64,000 bases of DNA from Paraburkholderia sp. (GTDB lineage Bacteria; Pseudomonadota; Gammaproteobacteria; Burkholderiales; Burkholderiaceae), in NCBI RefSeq assembly GCF_004298475.1, contig NZ_SCRP01000029.1, forward strand, positions 31,201-95,200. Direction: 5' to 3'. Shown piece by piece: positions 51,678 to 61,888 of this stretch. The notes beneath the pieces are model-generated. The model was given only the letters and a program-made list of their open reading frames with translations, made no database searches and had not been told where the DNA came from. Position 1 is the stretch's first letter. Each line of letters starts with the position of its first letter. The translations under genes and the position numbers were made by a program.

Positions 51678-51707
51678 ACCGGACCGAAGTCCGGCTGCGC
51701 AGTTCTA

Positions 51708-52889
51708 TTAGAACTTGTGGCGGATGCCGATGTTGACCATCGATTGCGAGTCCGAAGCCGAGTCGTTGTTGTACGAAGCGATCGCTGCACCGGCGCTCGA
51801 GATCGAGCCATCCGTGTTGCGCTGATGGCCGCTGGCGTGCTGATAGGCCGCCACGACGTAGAGGTCGGTACGCTTCGACAGGTTGTAGTCCGCGCCCAGC
51901 GAGACCTGGTTGTACGTGTTCGACACGTCGCCCGAGCCGTGCGTCCAGTTGTAGCCGAGGCCCAGCAGCGTTGCCGGGTTCAGCTGGTAGCCGACGAAAG
52001 CGCCCACGGTGTTGAAGTGCTGGCTCGAGCTGAATGCCGAGAAAGCATCCGGCTTGTACTGAGCGTTGCTGTAACGTGCGCCGAGCGTGAACGGACCTGC
52101 GACGTACTGCGCTGCAGCCTGGGCAATACCGATCGACTTCGCCGACATGTAGGCGGCGTTGATCTGGTTTTCGTTGATGTTGTCGCCCGTTGCGACCGAC
52201 GACCAGCCGCGCGTGGGCGGCGTACCCGACGTGCGCGAAGCCAGCGTCGAACCGTTGTCCATCTTCAAATAGCCAGCAGCAACGTTGAACGAACCGATAC
52301 CGTACGTAGCTGCCGCACCCCAGCTCTGACCCGAGCCGGTCTGGCCAGCGACGCCGCCCAGCGCGTACATGCCCTCGAACTGGAAGCCGCTCCAAACCGG
52401 CGAGGTGTACTTGATGGAGTTGTTGATGCGCGAGCTGTTGTCGTTGTTGTCGACGTCACCCGGAGTTGCGAACGTGCTGCCGAAGTAGCCGTCGCCCGTG
52501 AGGCCCTGGACCATGTCGACGATCGGGTCGTACTGGCGGCCGAGCGTCAGGGTACCGTACTGAGCGGAATCCAGACCGACATATGCCTGACGGCCGAACA
52601 TCTTGCTGGACGTGCCGTTGTTGAGGCTAAAGCCGTTTTCCAACTGGAAAATCGCCTTCAGACCGCCACCCAGGTCTTCCTTGCCCTTGAGGCCCCAGCG
52701 GTTGCCCTGCAGGTTTTGACCGCCCAGGCCGAACACATTCTTGTTCGCGCCGTTGGCGTTCTTGACGTTGTTGACGAACTGGACCGATTCGTCGATCACG
52801 CCATACAGCGTCACGCTGCTTTGCGCATGGGCCGTGCCGGCGGCTGCCAGCATCGCCAACGAGAGGGTCGAGAGTGCGACTCGTTTCAT
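51708..52889 (-). CDS. Gram-negative porin (Burkholderia OmpC-like)
   Basis: This 393-residue outer-membrane protein has a signal peptide (MKRVALSTLSLAMLAAAGTAHA). The mature start QSSVTLYGVIDESVQFVNN is typical of the betaproteobacterial general porins. It has 16-strand barrel character with alternating residues and a constriction loop, and LGRQYDP-like and YVGLDSAQYGTLTLGRQ stretches. The last residue is Phe (NIGIRHKF), the C-terminal signal for barrel assembly. It forms trimeric channels for small solutes. GGAGA precedes the ATG; a terminator and a second hairpin follow. Confidence 0.95.
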   Translation of the reverse strand: MKRVALSTLSLAMLAAAGTAHAQSSVTLYGVIDESVQFVNNVKNANGANKNVFGLGGQNLQGNRWGLKGKEDLGGGLKAIFQLENGFSLNNGTSSKMFGRQAYVGLDSAQYGTLTLGRQYDPIVDMVQGLTGDGYFGSTFATPGDVDNNDNSSRINNSIKYTSPVWSGFQFEGMYALGGVAGQTGSGQSWGAAATYGIGSFNVAAGYLKMDNGSTLASRTSGTPPTRGWSSVATGDNINENQINAAYMSAKSIGIAQAAAQYVAGPFTLGARYSNAQYKPDAFSAFSSSQHFNTVGAFVGYQLNPATLLGLGYNWTHGSGDVSNTYNQVSLGADYNLSKRTDLYVVAAYQHASGHQRNTDGSISSAGAAIASYNNDSASDSQSMVNIGIRHKF

Positions 52890-53169
52890 CCAGATTTCTC
52901 CACGCAGATGATTGGTTTATTAGTTGTTGCGCATCGGAGAATAACGCACCTCCTGCAAACTCCAGAAATGAAAAAAAATGACTGTCGCGAAAACCTGACA
53001 CCGGGCGGAATGTCTTGTGCAGCGGGCGATTGAGCGACTATGTCATTTTTTGCAAAGTAGGATTGTGGTCTTTGCATTATTGCGAAATTTGATACAAGTC
53101 GGGTCGTATTCACTTAAATGGTGCGCGGGCTGGCGCCGTGCCGGCCTGCCTGCGGGGGGGGGGGCCGCG

Positions 53170-54513
53170 CTACGCGCGGCGGCGTACGGCGGCTGCAGTC
53201 ATGGCGACTGCGGCGACCGTCGCCAGCAGGACCGAACTCCATGGATGACGCTTGACGAAACGGTCGGCGGCGGCGGCCGTGCGGCCCGTATGGACGAGCG
53301 TCAACGCGGCCGTGTAGGTTGCGTCGTCCTCCATTTTTGCCATGGAGCGGCGCAATAGCGGGCTTGCGCCGTCATGGCGCGTCGAAGCATCGGCCGCTGC
53401 GTGCAGGGGCGGCGCTGCGAATGCCAGCGCTTCAGCGGTGCCGTCCGCCGGGTTTCCGGTTGGAAAGGACGAAGCGGATGAAGCAGGCGAAGCAGACGAA
53501 GCGGACGAAGAGGGCAAAGCAGCCGAGCCGGAACGCGGCACCGCGTGGCCGTCGTGCGGCGCCATGATCGTGGTTGCGGCCAGCACCGAAGCGAGTTTGG
53601 CGCGGCTGCCCGGCGGTGTTTCCTCAAGGAAACCCCACGCGCCGCGCGGGTCGTGCAGGTGCGCGCGCGCCGCCGCGAATTCCGCGCCGAGCAGCAGCAC
53701 CGCCGCTGAAAAGTACAGCCACATCAGCAGCACTGCGAGCGATCCTGCTGCGCCGAATGCCGTCGCCATGCCCGCATGCGCAAGGTAGAGCGCGAAGAGT
53801 TTCTTGCCTGCAGAAAAGAGCACGGCCGCCACGAGGCCGCCCACGAGTGCGTCGCGCCACTGCACATTGGCGTCCGGGAGAAAGCGCAGCAACGCGGCAA
53901 ACGCGAAGGCGAGCACGGCGAGACCGACCGCGAGCTGAAGCAGGTTTCCGATCATCAGATAGGGTGAGTTGCCCCATAGCCACTGTCCGATGAATGTGAT
54001 GGTCGTATCGAGCACGAGCGAGACGATCAGCAGGAACGCGACGCCGAGCACGAGCGAAAACGAAACGAGCCGCACCCGCACGAGCGCGAAGACGCTGGCC
54101 GCGCGCTTGCCTTCGGGCGGCCACACGATGTTGAGTGCGGAATGCAGCGAAGAGAAGGTCGCCGAAGCGCCGATCACGAGCATCGACAGCGAGATGACCG
54201 CCGCGATGCCGCCTGCGTCGCCTGCGCGGTGCGCATTGGCCACGATCGTCGTGATCCCTGCGGCGGCGTCGTTACCAAGCACGTTATGCACTTCACGGAA
54301 CAGTTCGCCGCGCGCGGCGTCGGCGCCGAAGAACCAGCCCGCCACGGCGATCACCATGACGAGCGTCGGCGCGAGCGAGAACGCCGAGTAGAACGCGATG
54401 CTCGCGGCGAGCGCGGGACAGCGATTGGCGACGAACTGGTGGCAGGCGCCGACGATCCAGGAGGCTTCCCTGCGCGCGGCAAATTGCAGTCGTTCGGATG
54501 AGAGCGTGGCCAT
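53170..54513 (-). CDS. YihY/BrkB family inner-membrane protein
   Basis: This 447-residue protein has six hydrophobic segments in the first 290 residues with the family pattern PALAASIAFYSAFSLAPTLVMVIA, then AAVISLSMLVIGASATFSSLHSALN and LAVLLMWLYFSAAVLLLGAEF. A low-complexity Ser/Ala/Pro region (about 320-400) follows. A last short hydrophobic helix near the C-terminus (VLLATVAAVAMTAAAV) is like that of DUF883/ElaB membrane anchors. Function is not established; the old ribonuclease BN label for this family is wrong. A run of 11 Gs at 53154-53164 lies just past the stop. Confidence 0.9.
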   Translation of the reverse strand: MATLSSERLQFAARREASWIVGACHQFVANRCPALAASIAFYSAFSLAPTLVMVIAVAGWFFGADAARGELFREVHNVLGNDAAAGITTIVANAHRAGDAGGIAAVISLSMLVIGASATFSSLHSALNIVWPPEGKRAASVFALVRVRLVSFSLVLGVAFLLIVSLVLDTTITFIGQWLWGNSPYLMIGNLLQLAVGLAVLAFAFAALLRFLPDANVQWRDALVGGLVAAVLFSAGKKLFALYLAHAGMATAFGAAGSLAVLLMWLYFSAAVLLLGAEFAAARAHLHDPRGAWGFLEETPPGSRAKLASVLAATTIMAPHDGHAVPRSGSAALPSSSASSASPASSASSFPTGNPADGTAEALAFAAPPLHAAADASTRHDGASPLLRRSMAKMEDDATYTAALTLVHTGRTAAAADRFVKRHPWSSVLLATVAAVAMTAAAVRRRA

Positions 54514-54677
54514 GATGTCCGTCCCGCAATCGGCGTGTAGACGATGCGCGCCGCCTCGGCGTGCCTAATGCGGGCCCGGTGCGGCGCAGCATATCCGTGC
54601 AATATAGCAAGCGTGGTTTTTGTCTGTGACGGCGGCGCACGGTGTACATGTTCCGTGATCCGTCGCCGAAATCCGCA

Positions 54678-54683
54678 TATACT
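54678..54683 (+). promoter_or_regulatory. TATACT -10-like box upstream of fdnG
   Basis: The box lies 32 bases before the fdnG ATG, a normal leader length. The -35 region is a poor match. I see no clear FNR-type or NarL-type box. Confidence 0.4.
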
Positions 54684-54714
54684 GGATTCACCCTCAACTA
54701 GCCGAGGACGTGCC

Positions 54715-57700
54715 ATGCTGCAATTGTCCCGGCGCCAGTTCCTGAAGGTCACGGCAAGTTCGCTGGCTGGCTCCAGTCTAGCGCTGATGGGCTTCGCGCC
54801 CGACACCGTGCTCGCCGAGGTCCGGCAATACAAACTGGCGCGCTCTACTGAAACCCGCAACACGTGTCCGTATTGCTCTGTTGGCTGCGGGATCCTCATG
54901 TACGGCCTCGGTGATGGCGCGAAAAACGCCACGACCAGCATCTTCCACATCGAGGGCGATCCCGATCATCCGGTCAATCGCGGCACGCTCTGTCCGAAGG
55001 GCGCGAGCCTGATCGACTTCATCCACAGCGAAAGCCGTCTCACGCATCCCGAATACCGGGCGGCCGGGACGAACGAGTGGAAGCGCATCTCGTGGGACGA
55101 GGCGCTCGACCGCATCGCGAAGCTGCTGAAGGAAGATCGCGACGCGAATTTCGTCGAGAAGACCGACGACGGCAAGACCGTCAACCGCTGGCTGACCACA
55201 GGCATGCTGGCCGCATCCGCGGGCAGCAACGAGGTGGGTTACCTCACGCATAAAGTGGCCCGCTGCATGGGCCTGCTTGCATTCGACAACCAGGCGCGTG
55301 TCTGACACGGCCCGACGGTGGCAGGTCTTGCCCCGACGTTTGGCCGCGGTGCGATGACGAACCATTGGGTCGACATTCGCAATGCAGACGTGATTCTGGT
55401 GATGGGCGGCAATGCGGCCGAGGCGCACCCGTGCGGTTTCAAGTGGGTCACGGAGGCGAAGGCGCACCGCAAGGCGCGGCTCATCGTGGTCGATCCGCGC
55501 TTTACGCGCACGGCATCGGTGGCGGATGTCTATGCGCCGATCCGCACCGGCACGGACATCGCGTTTCTTGGCGGCGTGATCAACTACCTGCTCACGAACG
55601 ACAAGATCCAGCACGAGTACGTGAAGCACTACACGGACTTTCCGTTCATCGTGCGCGACGATTTCGCGTTCAACAACGGCATCTATTCCGGCTTCGATCC
55701 GCAAAAACACGCGTATCCCGACAAATCGTCGTGGAACTACGAGATCGGCGACGACGGTTTCGTGAAGATCGACGAGACGCTGCAGCATCCTCGTTGCGTG
55801 TACAACTTGCTCAAGCAGCACTATTCGCGCTATACGCCCGAGATGGTGGAGAAGGTCTGCGGCACGCAAAAGGAATTGTTCCTGAAGGTGTGCGAGATGC
55901 TCGCGAGCACCGCGGTGCCGGGACGCGCGGCCACGGTCATGTATGCGCTCGGCTGGACGCACCACTCGATCGGCTCGCAGATGATCCGCTGCGGTGCGAT
56001 GGTGCAATTGCTGCTGGGCAACATCGGCGTCGCGGGCGGCGGCATGAATGCGCTGCGCGGCCACTCCAACATTCAGGGGCTCACCGATCTCGGGCTGATG
56101 TCGAATCTGTTGCCCGGCTATATGACGCTCGCGTCCGAAGCCGAGCAGGACTACGACGGCTACATCAAGAAGCGCGCGCAGCAGCCGCTGCGACCGAATC
56201 AGTTGAGCTACTGGCAGCACTACGGCGCGTTCTTCGTGAGCTTCATGAAGTCCTGGTGGGGCGACAACGCGACGAAGGAGAACAACTGGGGCTACGACTG
56301 GCTGCCGAAGCTCGACAAACCGTATGACCTGTTGCAGACCATCGAACTGATGTACCAGGGCAAGTTGAACGGCTACATCTGCCAGGGCTTCAACGTCATG
56401 GCGTCGGCGCCGGACAAGGAAAAAACGCTGCAGGCGCTCGGCAAGCTGAAGTGGCTCGTCATCATGGATCCGCTCGCAACGGAAACGTCCGAGTTCTGGA
56501 AGAAGTACGGCGTCTTTAACGACGTCGATACGGCTGCAATCCAGACCGAGGTATTCCGCCTGCCCACCACGTGTTTCGCGGAGGAAAACGGCTCGCTCGT
56601 GAGTTCGAGCCGCGTACTGCAATGGCACTGGAAGGGCGCCGAACCGCCGGGCGAGGCGAAGAGCGACCTCGAAATCATGTCGGGCCTGTTCTTGAGGATG
56701 CGCGCCGCGTACCAGAAGGACGGCGGCAAGTATCCCGATCCGATCGTCAAGCTCAGCTGGCCGTATTCGAATCCCGCCGGCCCGACGCCCGAGGAACTCG
56801 CGATGGAGTACAACGGCAAGGCCCTCGCGGATCAGACCGACGCGAAGGATCCGGCCAAGGTGCTCGTCAAGAAGGGCGATCAGCTTTCGAGCTTCGCGCA
56901 ACTGAAGGACGATGGCTCGACGGCGAGCGGCTGCTGGATTTTCTGCGGCGCGTGGACGCCTGCGGGCAACCAGATGGGCCGGCGCGACAACGCCGATCCC
57001 ACGGGCATCGGCCAGACGCTGAACTGGGCGTGGGCGTGGCCTGCGAACCGGCGCGTGCTGTATAACCGCGCGTCGTGCGATCCTGCGGGCAAGCCGTTCG
57101 ACCCCACACGCAAGCTGGTCGGCTGGAACGGTGCGGTCTGGACCGGTGCCGATGTGCCGGACTACAAGGTGGATGAGGCGCCGGATCTCGGCATGGGGCC
57201 GTTCATCATGAATCCGGAAGGCGTCGCGCGTTTCTTTGCGCGCGACAACATGAACGAAGGGCCGTTCCCCGAGCACTACGAGCCGTTCGAGAATCCGCTC
57301 GGCTACAACCCGTTCCATCGCGACAACCCGCTCGCCACGAACAATCCCGCCGCGCGCGTGTTCCCCGGCGACCGCAAGACGTTCGGGACAGCGGACTCGT
57401 TCCCGCACGTCGCGACGTCGTACCGGCTCACCGAACACTTCCACTTCTGGACCAAGCACGCGCGTCTGAACGCCATCATCCAGCCGCAGCAATTCGTCGA
57501 GATCAGCGAGGAACTGGCGCAGGAAATCGGCGTATCGAAGGGCGGCCTCGTGAAGGTGACGAGCAATCGCGGCCACCTGATCGCCGTGGCCGTAGTCACG
57601 AAACGCATCAAGCCGCTCATGATCGAGGGCAAGAAAGTGCATACCGTCGGCGTGCCGCTGCACTGGGGCTTCACGGGGCTGACGAAGCCGGGCTATCTGA

Positions 57701-57786
57701 CGAATACGCTGACGCCGCCGGTCGGCGACGGCAATTCGCAGACGCCGGAGTTCAAGTCGTTCCTCGTGAAGGTCGAAAAGGCCTAA
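54715..57786 (+). CDS. fdnG: Formate dehydrogenase N/O alpha subunit, selenocysteine-containing
   Basis: This molybdopterin enzyme of 1023 residues, read through one in-frame UGA, oxidises formate to CO2 on the periplasmic side. A twin-arginine signal ([22 protein letters not shown]) is followed by the Fe4S4 site CPYCSVGCG with CPKG. Codon 197 (55303-55305) is TGA in the context [23 protein letters not shown], where FdnG and FdoG of enteric bacteria have selenocysteine. The frame continues without a break to 57786 and matches the family on both sides. A SECIS hairpin follows the UGA. Conceptual translation that treats TGA as a stop would wrongly split the gene at 55305. fdnH follows after 10 bases. 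Confidence 0.96.
55303..55335 (+). promoter_or_regulatory. Selenocysteine UGA codon with SECIS hairpin
   Basis: TGA is at 55303-55305. Eleven bases after its T-G-A is a stem CGG-[bulged T]-GGCA / TGCC-CCG (55316-55323 with 55329-55335) around the loop GGTCT. The bulged U and the G-G-U-C-U loop are the SelB-binding features known from the Escherichia coli fdhF and fdnG elements. It codes at the same time for part of TVAGLAPT. Confidence 0.9.
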
Positions 57787-57796
57787 GGAGCGCGAC

Positions 57797-58732
57797 ATGG
57801 CACTTCAATCACTCGACATCAGACGCCAGTCCGCGACCACGACGCCGCCGCCCGGCGTGCGCGCGCCCGCCACGGGCACGGTGGCGAAACTCATCGACGT
57901 CACGAAATGCATCGGTTGCAAAGCGTGCCAGACGGCATGCATGGAGTGGAACGACCTGCGCGACGAGATCGGCGTCAACACGGGCGTCTACGACAATCCG
58001 CATGACCTCACCGAGCATTCGTGGACCTTGATGCGTTTTACGGAGTACGAGAACACGAGCGGCAACCTCGAATGGCTGATCCGCAAGGACGGCTGCATGC
58101 ATTGCGAGGATCCGGGTTGCCTCAAGGCGTGTCCCGCGCCGGGCGCGATCGTGCAGTACACGAACGGCATCGTCGATTTCCATGAGGAAAACTGCATCGG
58201 CTGCGGTTATTGCATCACTGGTTGCCCGTTCAACATCCCCCGGCTGTCGAAGAAGGATCATCGCGTTTACAAGTGCACGCTCTGCTCGGATCGCGTTGCG
58301 GTGGGCCAGGAACCTGCGTGCGTGAAGACCTGTCCGACCGGCGCCATCGTGTTCGGCACCAAAGAGGACATGAAGCAGCACGCCGCCGAGCGCATCGAGG
58401 ACCTGAAGGAGCGCGGCTTCGCCAACGCGGGCCTCTACGATCCGCAGGGCGTGGGCGGCACGCACGTCATGTACGTGCTGCATCACGCGGATCGGCCCTC
58501 GCTTTATAGCGGTTTGCCCGACGACCCGCACATCAGCCCGCTCGTGCGGCTGTGGAAGGGCGTGGCCAAGCCGCTGGCGCTTGCGGGCATCGCGCTCGCG
58601 GCGTTGACGGGCTTCTTCCACTACGTGCGGAACGGCCCGAACGAAGTGACGGAAGCAGATGAAGAGGCCGCGCGCGAAGAAGCGCGCAGCATCAGGGGCG
58701 AACCCAGGGAGCGCGACGATGAAAGACGTTGA
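57797..58732 (+). CDS. fdnH: Formate dehydrogenase iron-sulfur (beta) subunit
   Basis: This 311-residue subunit carries electrons from the alpha to the gamma subunit. Four 4Fe-4S clusters are indicated by four Cys groups: [41 protein letters not shown] and [22 protein letters not shown] single transmembrane anchor lies at about 262-280 ([18 protein letters not shown]). The faces are periplasmic, carried by the Tat signal of the alpha subunit. It overlaps fdnI by 14 bases. Confidence 0.96.
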   Translation: MALQSLDIRRQSATTTPPPGVRAPATGTVAKLIDVTKCIGCKACQTACMEWNDLRDEIGVNTGVYDNPHDLTEHSWTLMRFTEYENTSGNLEWLIRKDGCMHCEDPGCLKACPAPGAIVQYTNGIVDFHEENCIGCGYCITGCPFNIPRLSKKDHRVYKCTLCSDRVAVGQEPACVKTCPTGAIVFGTKEDMKQHAAERIEDLKERGFANAGLYDPQGVGGTHVMYVLHHADRPSLYSGLPDDPHISPLVRLWKGVAKPLALAGIALAALTGFFHYVRNGPNEVTEADEEAAREEARSIRGEPRERDDERR

Positions 58733-59345
58733 ACCGAAGCTGATCGTGCGCTATACGGCCAACGAGCGCACCAATCACTGGATTACCGCGATCACGTTCG
58801 TGCTGCTCGCGCTGTCCGGTCTCGCGATGTTTCATCCGGCGATGTTCTGGCTGTCCGCGCTGTTCGGCGGAGGTCAATGGAACCGTATTCTGCATCCGTT
58901 TATCGGCGTCGTGATGTTTGCGTCGTTCCTGATCCTCGCGCTGCGCTTCTGGCATCACAATCACTTCGACGCAGCGGATCGCGTGTGGCTCAGGAAATTC
59001 CGCGACGTGCTCGCCAAGCGCGAGGACAACCTGCCGGAAGTCGGCCGCTACAATGCGGGACAGAAGCTGCTATTCTTCCTGATGGTGGTTTGTCTCGTGC
59101 TGTTGCTCGCAAGCGGTATCGTGATCTGGCGGCGCTATTTCTCGATCTATTTTCCGATCGAGGTCATCCGCCTCGCCTCGGTCGTGCATGCGGTCGCGGC
59201 GTTCGCGCTCATCGTCGGCATCATCATCCACGTTTATGCGGCGTTGTGGGTCAAGGGTTCGATTCGTGCGATGACAAGCGGCACGGTGACCTGGGGATGG
59301 GCGAAGAAGCATCACCCGCGCTGGTTCCGCGAGAGCATCAAATAG
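58719..59345 (+). CDS. fdnI: Formate dehydrogenase cytochrome b556 (gamma) subunit
   Basis: This 208-residue inner-membrane cytochrome has four transmembrane helices. Heme-ligand His candidates lie in [34 protein letters not shown] and [11 protein letters not shown]. It passes electrons from the beta subunit to quinone. The start at 58719 lies inside the end of fdnH behind GGGAGCG; a longer in-frame start at 58659 is less likely. A terminator-like hairpin follows before fdhE. Confidence 0.95.
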   Translation: MKDVEPKLIVRYTANERTNHWITAITFVLLALSGLAMFHPAMFWLSALFGGGQWNRILHPFIGVVMFASFLILALRFWHHNHFDAADRVWLRKFRDVLAKREDNLPEVGRYNAGQKLLFFLMVVCLVLLLASGIVIWRRYFSIYFPIEVIRLASVVHAVAAFALIVGIIIHVYAALWVKGSIRAMTSGTVTWGWAKKHHPRWFRESIK

Positions 59346-59419
59346 CGCGTATCGAGCATCGCGCAACGAGCAGCACGCATGGCGCGCGCCGCCTCTTTCC
59401 GGGGGCGGCGCATGCAGGC

Positions 59420-59456
59420 AAGCCGCCGGCCCGGCTGGGCGCGGCGGCTTTTTCTT
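59420..59456 (+). terminator. Terminator or attenuator between fdnI and fdhE
   Basis: A 9-base-pair perfect stem AAGCCGCCG / CGGCGGCTT (59420-59428 with 59442-59450) is followed by a T-rich run. It lies 75 bases past fdnI and 18 bases before the fdhE start, so it may cut readthrough from the abundant fdn message into the assembly and selenium genes. Confidence 0.75.
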
Positions 59457-59473
59457 TGGGGAGTAGACCTGCC

Positions 59474-60406
59474 GTGACGCAACGTATCCTCGACCCATCT
59501 GAAATTCAGGCGCTCGATCCCTCTGCCATTCCCCGTATTCGATTACCCGAACGCGCGACGCATTTTGCGGCACGCGCCGCACGGTTGCGCCAGCTCGCAG
59601 ACCACAATCCGATCGGCGGTTATGTGCGGCTGATGGCGGCGCTCGTCGACGCGCAGCAGCACGCGCTGGAGCATTTCAGCGCGCGCATGCCTGCGCGTGA
59701 CGCAATTGCGAATGCGCAGCGTCATTCGATGCCGATCCTGCCCGCGCTGTCTGGCGAACGCGATCCGCAGTGGCGCGATGTACTGCGCCGGCTGGTCGAT
59801 CGCGTCGAAGTGGCGGGCGCCATCACGCCCGCGCTCGCGAAGGTGCTCGACGTGCTGCGCACGATGAGCGATGCGGAACTCGACGCGCAAGCCGACGCGC
59901 TGCTCGCGCAGCGTTACGCCGAAGTGGCGCCCGCGACCGCGCCATTCATCATGGCCGCGCTCCAGGTGGTGTGGACCGACCTCGCGAGCCGGCTCGATAT
60001 TCAGGACGTGCCTTATGTCGATGCGCCGGGCGCGTGCCCCGTTTGCGGCGTGCCGCCGGTCGCGAGCATTGTGCGCATCGGCGGCGCGTATCACGGTTAT
60101 CGCTTCACGCAGTGCAGTCTGTGCGGGACCGAGGCGCACGTCGTCCGTGTGAAATGCACGAATTGCGATTCCACCAAGGGCATCGCGTATCACGGTATCG
60201 AGGGCGGTAATCCCGCGCTAAAGGCCGAATCGTGTGACGAGTGCCATACGTATCGCAAGATCGGCTATCAGGAGAAGGATTTCGACTTCGAGCCGCTCGC
60301 TGACGATCTCGCGAGCCTCACGCTCGATCTCCTGATGAGCAACGCGGGCTATCAGCGCGCGAGCCCGAATCCGCTGCTCTGGCCGGAAGCACCCGCCGAT
60401 CAATGA
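59474..60406 (+). CDS. fdhE: Formate dehydrogenase assembly protein FdhE
   Basis: This 310-residue cytoplasmic protein binds the Tat-exported alpha subunit before export. The C-terminal half carries the iron-binding Cys pairs CPVCG, CSLCG, CTNCD and CDECH (rubredoxin-like arrangement). The N-terminal part is helical, starting TQRILDPSEIQALDPSAIP. The start is GTG at 59474, behind GGGGAG. It is followed after 15 bases by selA. Confidence 0.95.
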   Translation: MTQRILDPSEIQALDPSAIPRIRLPERATHFAARAARLRQLADHNPIGGYVRLMAALVDAQQHALEHFSARMPARDAIANAQRHSMPILPALSGERDPQWRDVLRRLVDRVEVAGAITPALAKVLDVLRTMSDAELDAQADALLAQRYAEVAPATAPFIMAALQVVWTDLASRLDIQDVPYVDAPGACPVCGVPPVASIVRIGGAYHGYRFTQCSLCGTEAHVVRVKCTNCDSTKGIAYHGIEGGNPALKAESCDECHTYRKIGYQEKDFDFEPLADDLASLTLDLLMSNAGYQRASPNPLLWPEAPADQ

Positions 60407-60421
60407 ACCAGCGAGCGCACG

Positions 60422-61888
60422 ATGAGCGAAACCGTGGGACAGGAAGCGCGGGATGACGCCCGCGCGCTGAACGCGTTGCTCGCGAAGATGCCGGCCGTCG
60501 AGCGTGTTATCGCATCTGCGCAGGCGCAGCCGCTGATTGCGACGTACGGGCGCACGCAGGTGCTGGCGGCCATTCGCGCGACGCTCGAAGGCTGGCGCAG
60601 CGATGCGCAGGCGGGCACGCTGATCGTGCCCGCGGACGCCGCCGTGCCATTCGCGCCGGAGTCCGTGATCGACCACGCGACGAAGGTTCTCGCTGCGCGT
60701 GCGCAAAACCGCCTGCGCCCAGTGTTCAATCTGACCGGCACGGTGCTCCATACGAATCTCGGGCGCGCGCTGCTTCCCGATGAAGCCGTGCGCGCGGTCG
60801 CGCAGGCGCTTGTGCAACCCGTCAATCTGGAGTTCGATCTCGCAACGGGCAAGCGCGGCGACCGCGACGATCTGATTGACGACCTGATCTGCGAACTGAC
60901 AGGCGCAGAGGCGGCCACGGTCGTGAACAATAACGCGGCGGCGGTACTGCTCTCGCTCGCGGCGCTCGCCCCGCGCAAAGAGGTGATCGTCTCGCGCGGC
61001 GAACTGGTCGAAATTGGCGGCGCGTTCCGTATTCCGGACATCATGGGCCGTGCGGGCGCGCGACTGCGCGAGGTGGGCACGACTAACCGGACGCATGTTT
61101 CCGATTACGAATCGGCAATCAATAAACATACCGCGCTGCTGATGAAGGTCCACTGCAGCAACTACGCCATCAGCGGCTTCACGAAGAGCGTCGGGCTTGA
61201 CGAACTCGTGCCGCTTGCGCGCGCAAACGGATTGCCCGTTGCCGTGGATCTGGGCAGCGGGACACTGATCGATCTCACGCAATGGGGACTGCCTGCAGAA
61301 ACGACTGTGCGCACAACCATCGAGGCCGGTGCGGACCTCGTCACGTTTAGCGGCGACAAGCTGCTCGGCGGCCCGCAGGCCGGGCTGATCGTCGGTCGCA
61401 AGGCTTTGATCGCGAAGATCAAGAAGCATCCGCTGAAGCGTGCACTGCGTGTCGGCAAACTTACGCTCGCCGCACTCGAACCCGTGTTGAAGCTCTACCA
61501 GACGCCGGAATTTCTGCGTGAAAGGCTCACGACACTGCGTCTGCTCACGCGTCCCGTCGCGCAGATGCAGGAGAGTGCGATGCGCGCGTTGCCGGTGCTC
61601 CAGCACGCGCTGGGCGATGCGTATGCGGTGAGCGTCGAACCGATGTTCAGCCAGATCGGCAGCGGCGCACTGCCCGTGGACGTGTTGCCGGGCAGCGGAC
61701 TCGTCGTGCGTCACGCGGGCAAGGTCGGCAGCGGCCGCGCGCTGATGAAGCTCGAACGCGCGTTGCGCGCGTTACCGCGCCCGGTGATCGGGCGCATTGC
61801 CGACGACGCATTGCGGCTCGACATGCGCTGCATCGAGGGCGCTGATGAAGTGGCGTTCATCGCGCAACTCGCGGAGCTGCGGCTGTGA
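60422..61888 (+). CDS. selA: L-seryl-tRNA(Sec) selenium transferase
   Basis: This 488-residue PLP enzyme converts seryl-tRNA(Sec) to selenocysteinyl-tRNA(Sec) with selenophosphate. The PLP Lys is Lys313 in [13 protein letters not shown]. Other family stretches are [18 protein letters not shown], the [14 protein letters not shown] motif and [12 protein letters not shown]. The N-terminal domain (about 1-75) should bind the tRNA. Its TGA overlaps the GTG start of selB (GTGA at 61885), so the two are coupled. Confidence 0.97.
   Translation: MSETVGQEARDDARALNALLAKMPAVERVIASAQAQPLIATYGRTQVLAAIRATLEGWRSDAQAGTLIVPADAAVPFAPESVIDHATKVLAARAQNRLRPVFNLTGTVLHTNLGRALLPDEAVRAVAQALVQPVNLEFDLATGKRGDRDDLIDDLICELTGAEAATVVNNNAAAVLLSLAALAPRKEVIVSRGELVEIGGAFRIPDIMGRAGARLREVGTTNRTHVSDYESAINKHTALLMKVHCSNYAISGFTKSVGLDELVPLARANGLPVAVDLGSGTLIDLTQWGLPAETTVRTTIEAGADLVTFSGDKLLGGPQAGLIVGRKALIAKIKKHPLKRALRVGKLTLAALEPVLKLYQTPEFLRERLTTLRLLTRPVAQMQESAMRALPVLQHALGDAYAVSVEPMFSQIGSGALPVDVLPGSGLVVRHAGKVGSGRALMKLERALRALPRPVIGRIADDALRLDMRCIEGADEVAFIAQLAELRL

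Noticed and set aside
54715-55305. A truncated fdnG followed by a second partial gene
   Set aside because: The UGA sits exactly where FdnG and FdoG carry selenocysteine, the frame is intact on both sides, a SECIS hairpin follows, and selA, selB and selC are present.
54778-57798. A minus-strand frame of about 1000 codons antisense to fdnG
   Set aside because: fdnG is certain. The antisense product is rich in Arg, Ala and His without any recognisable domain.
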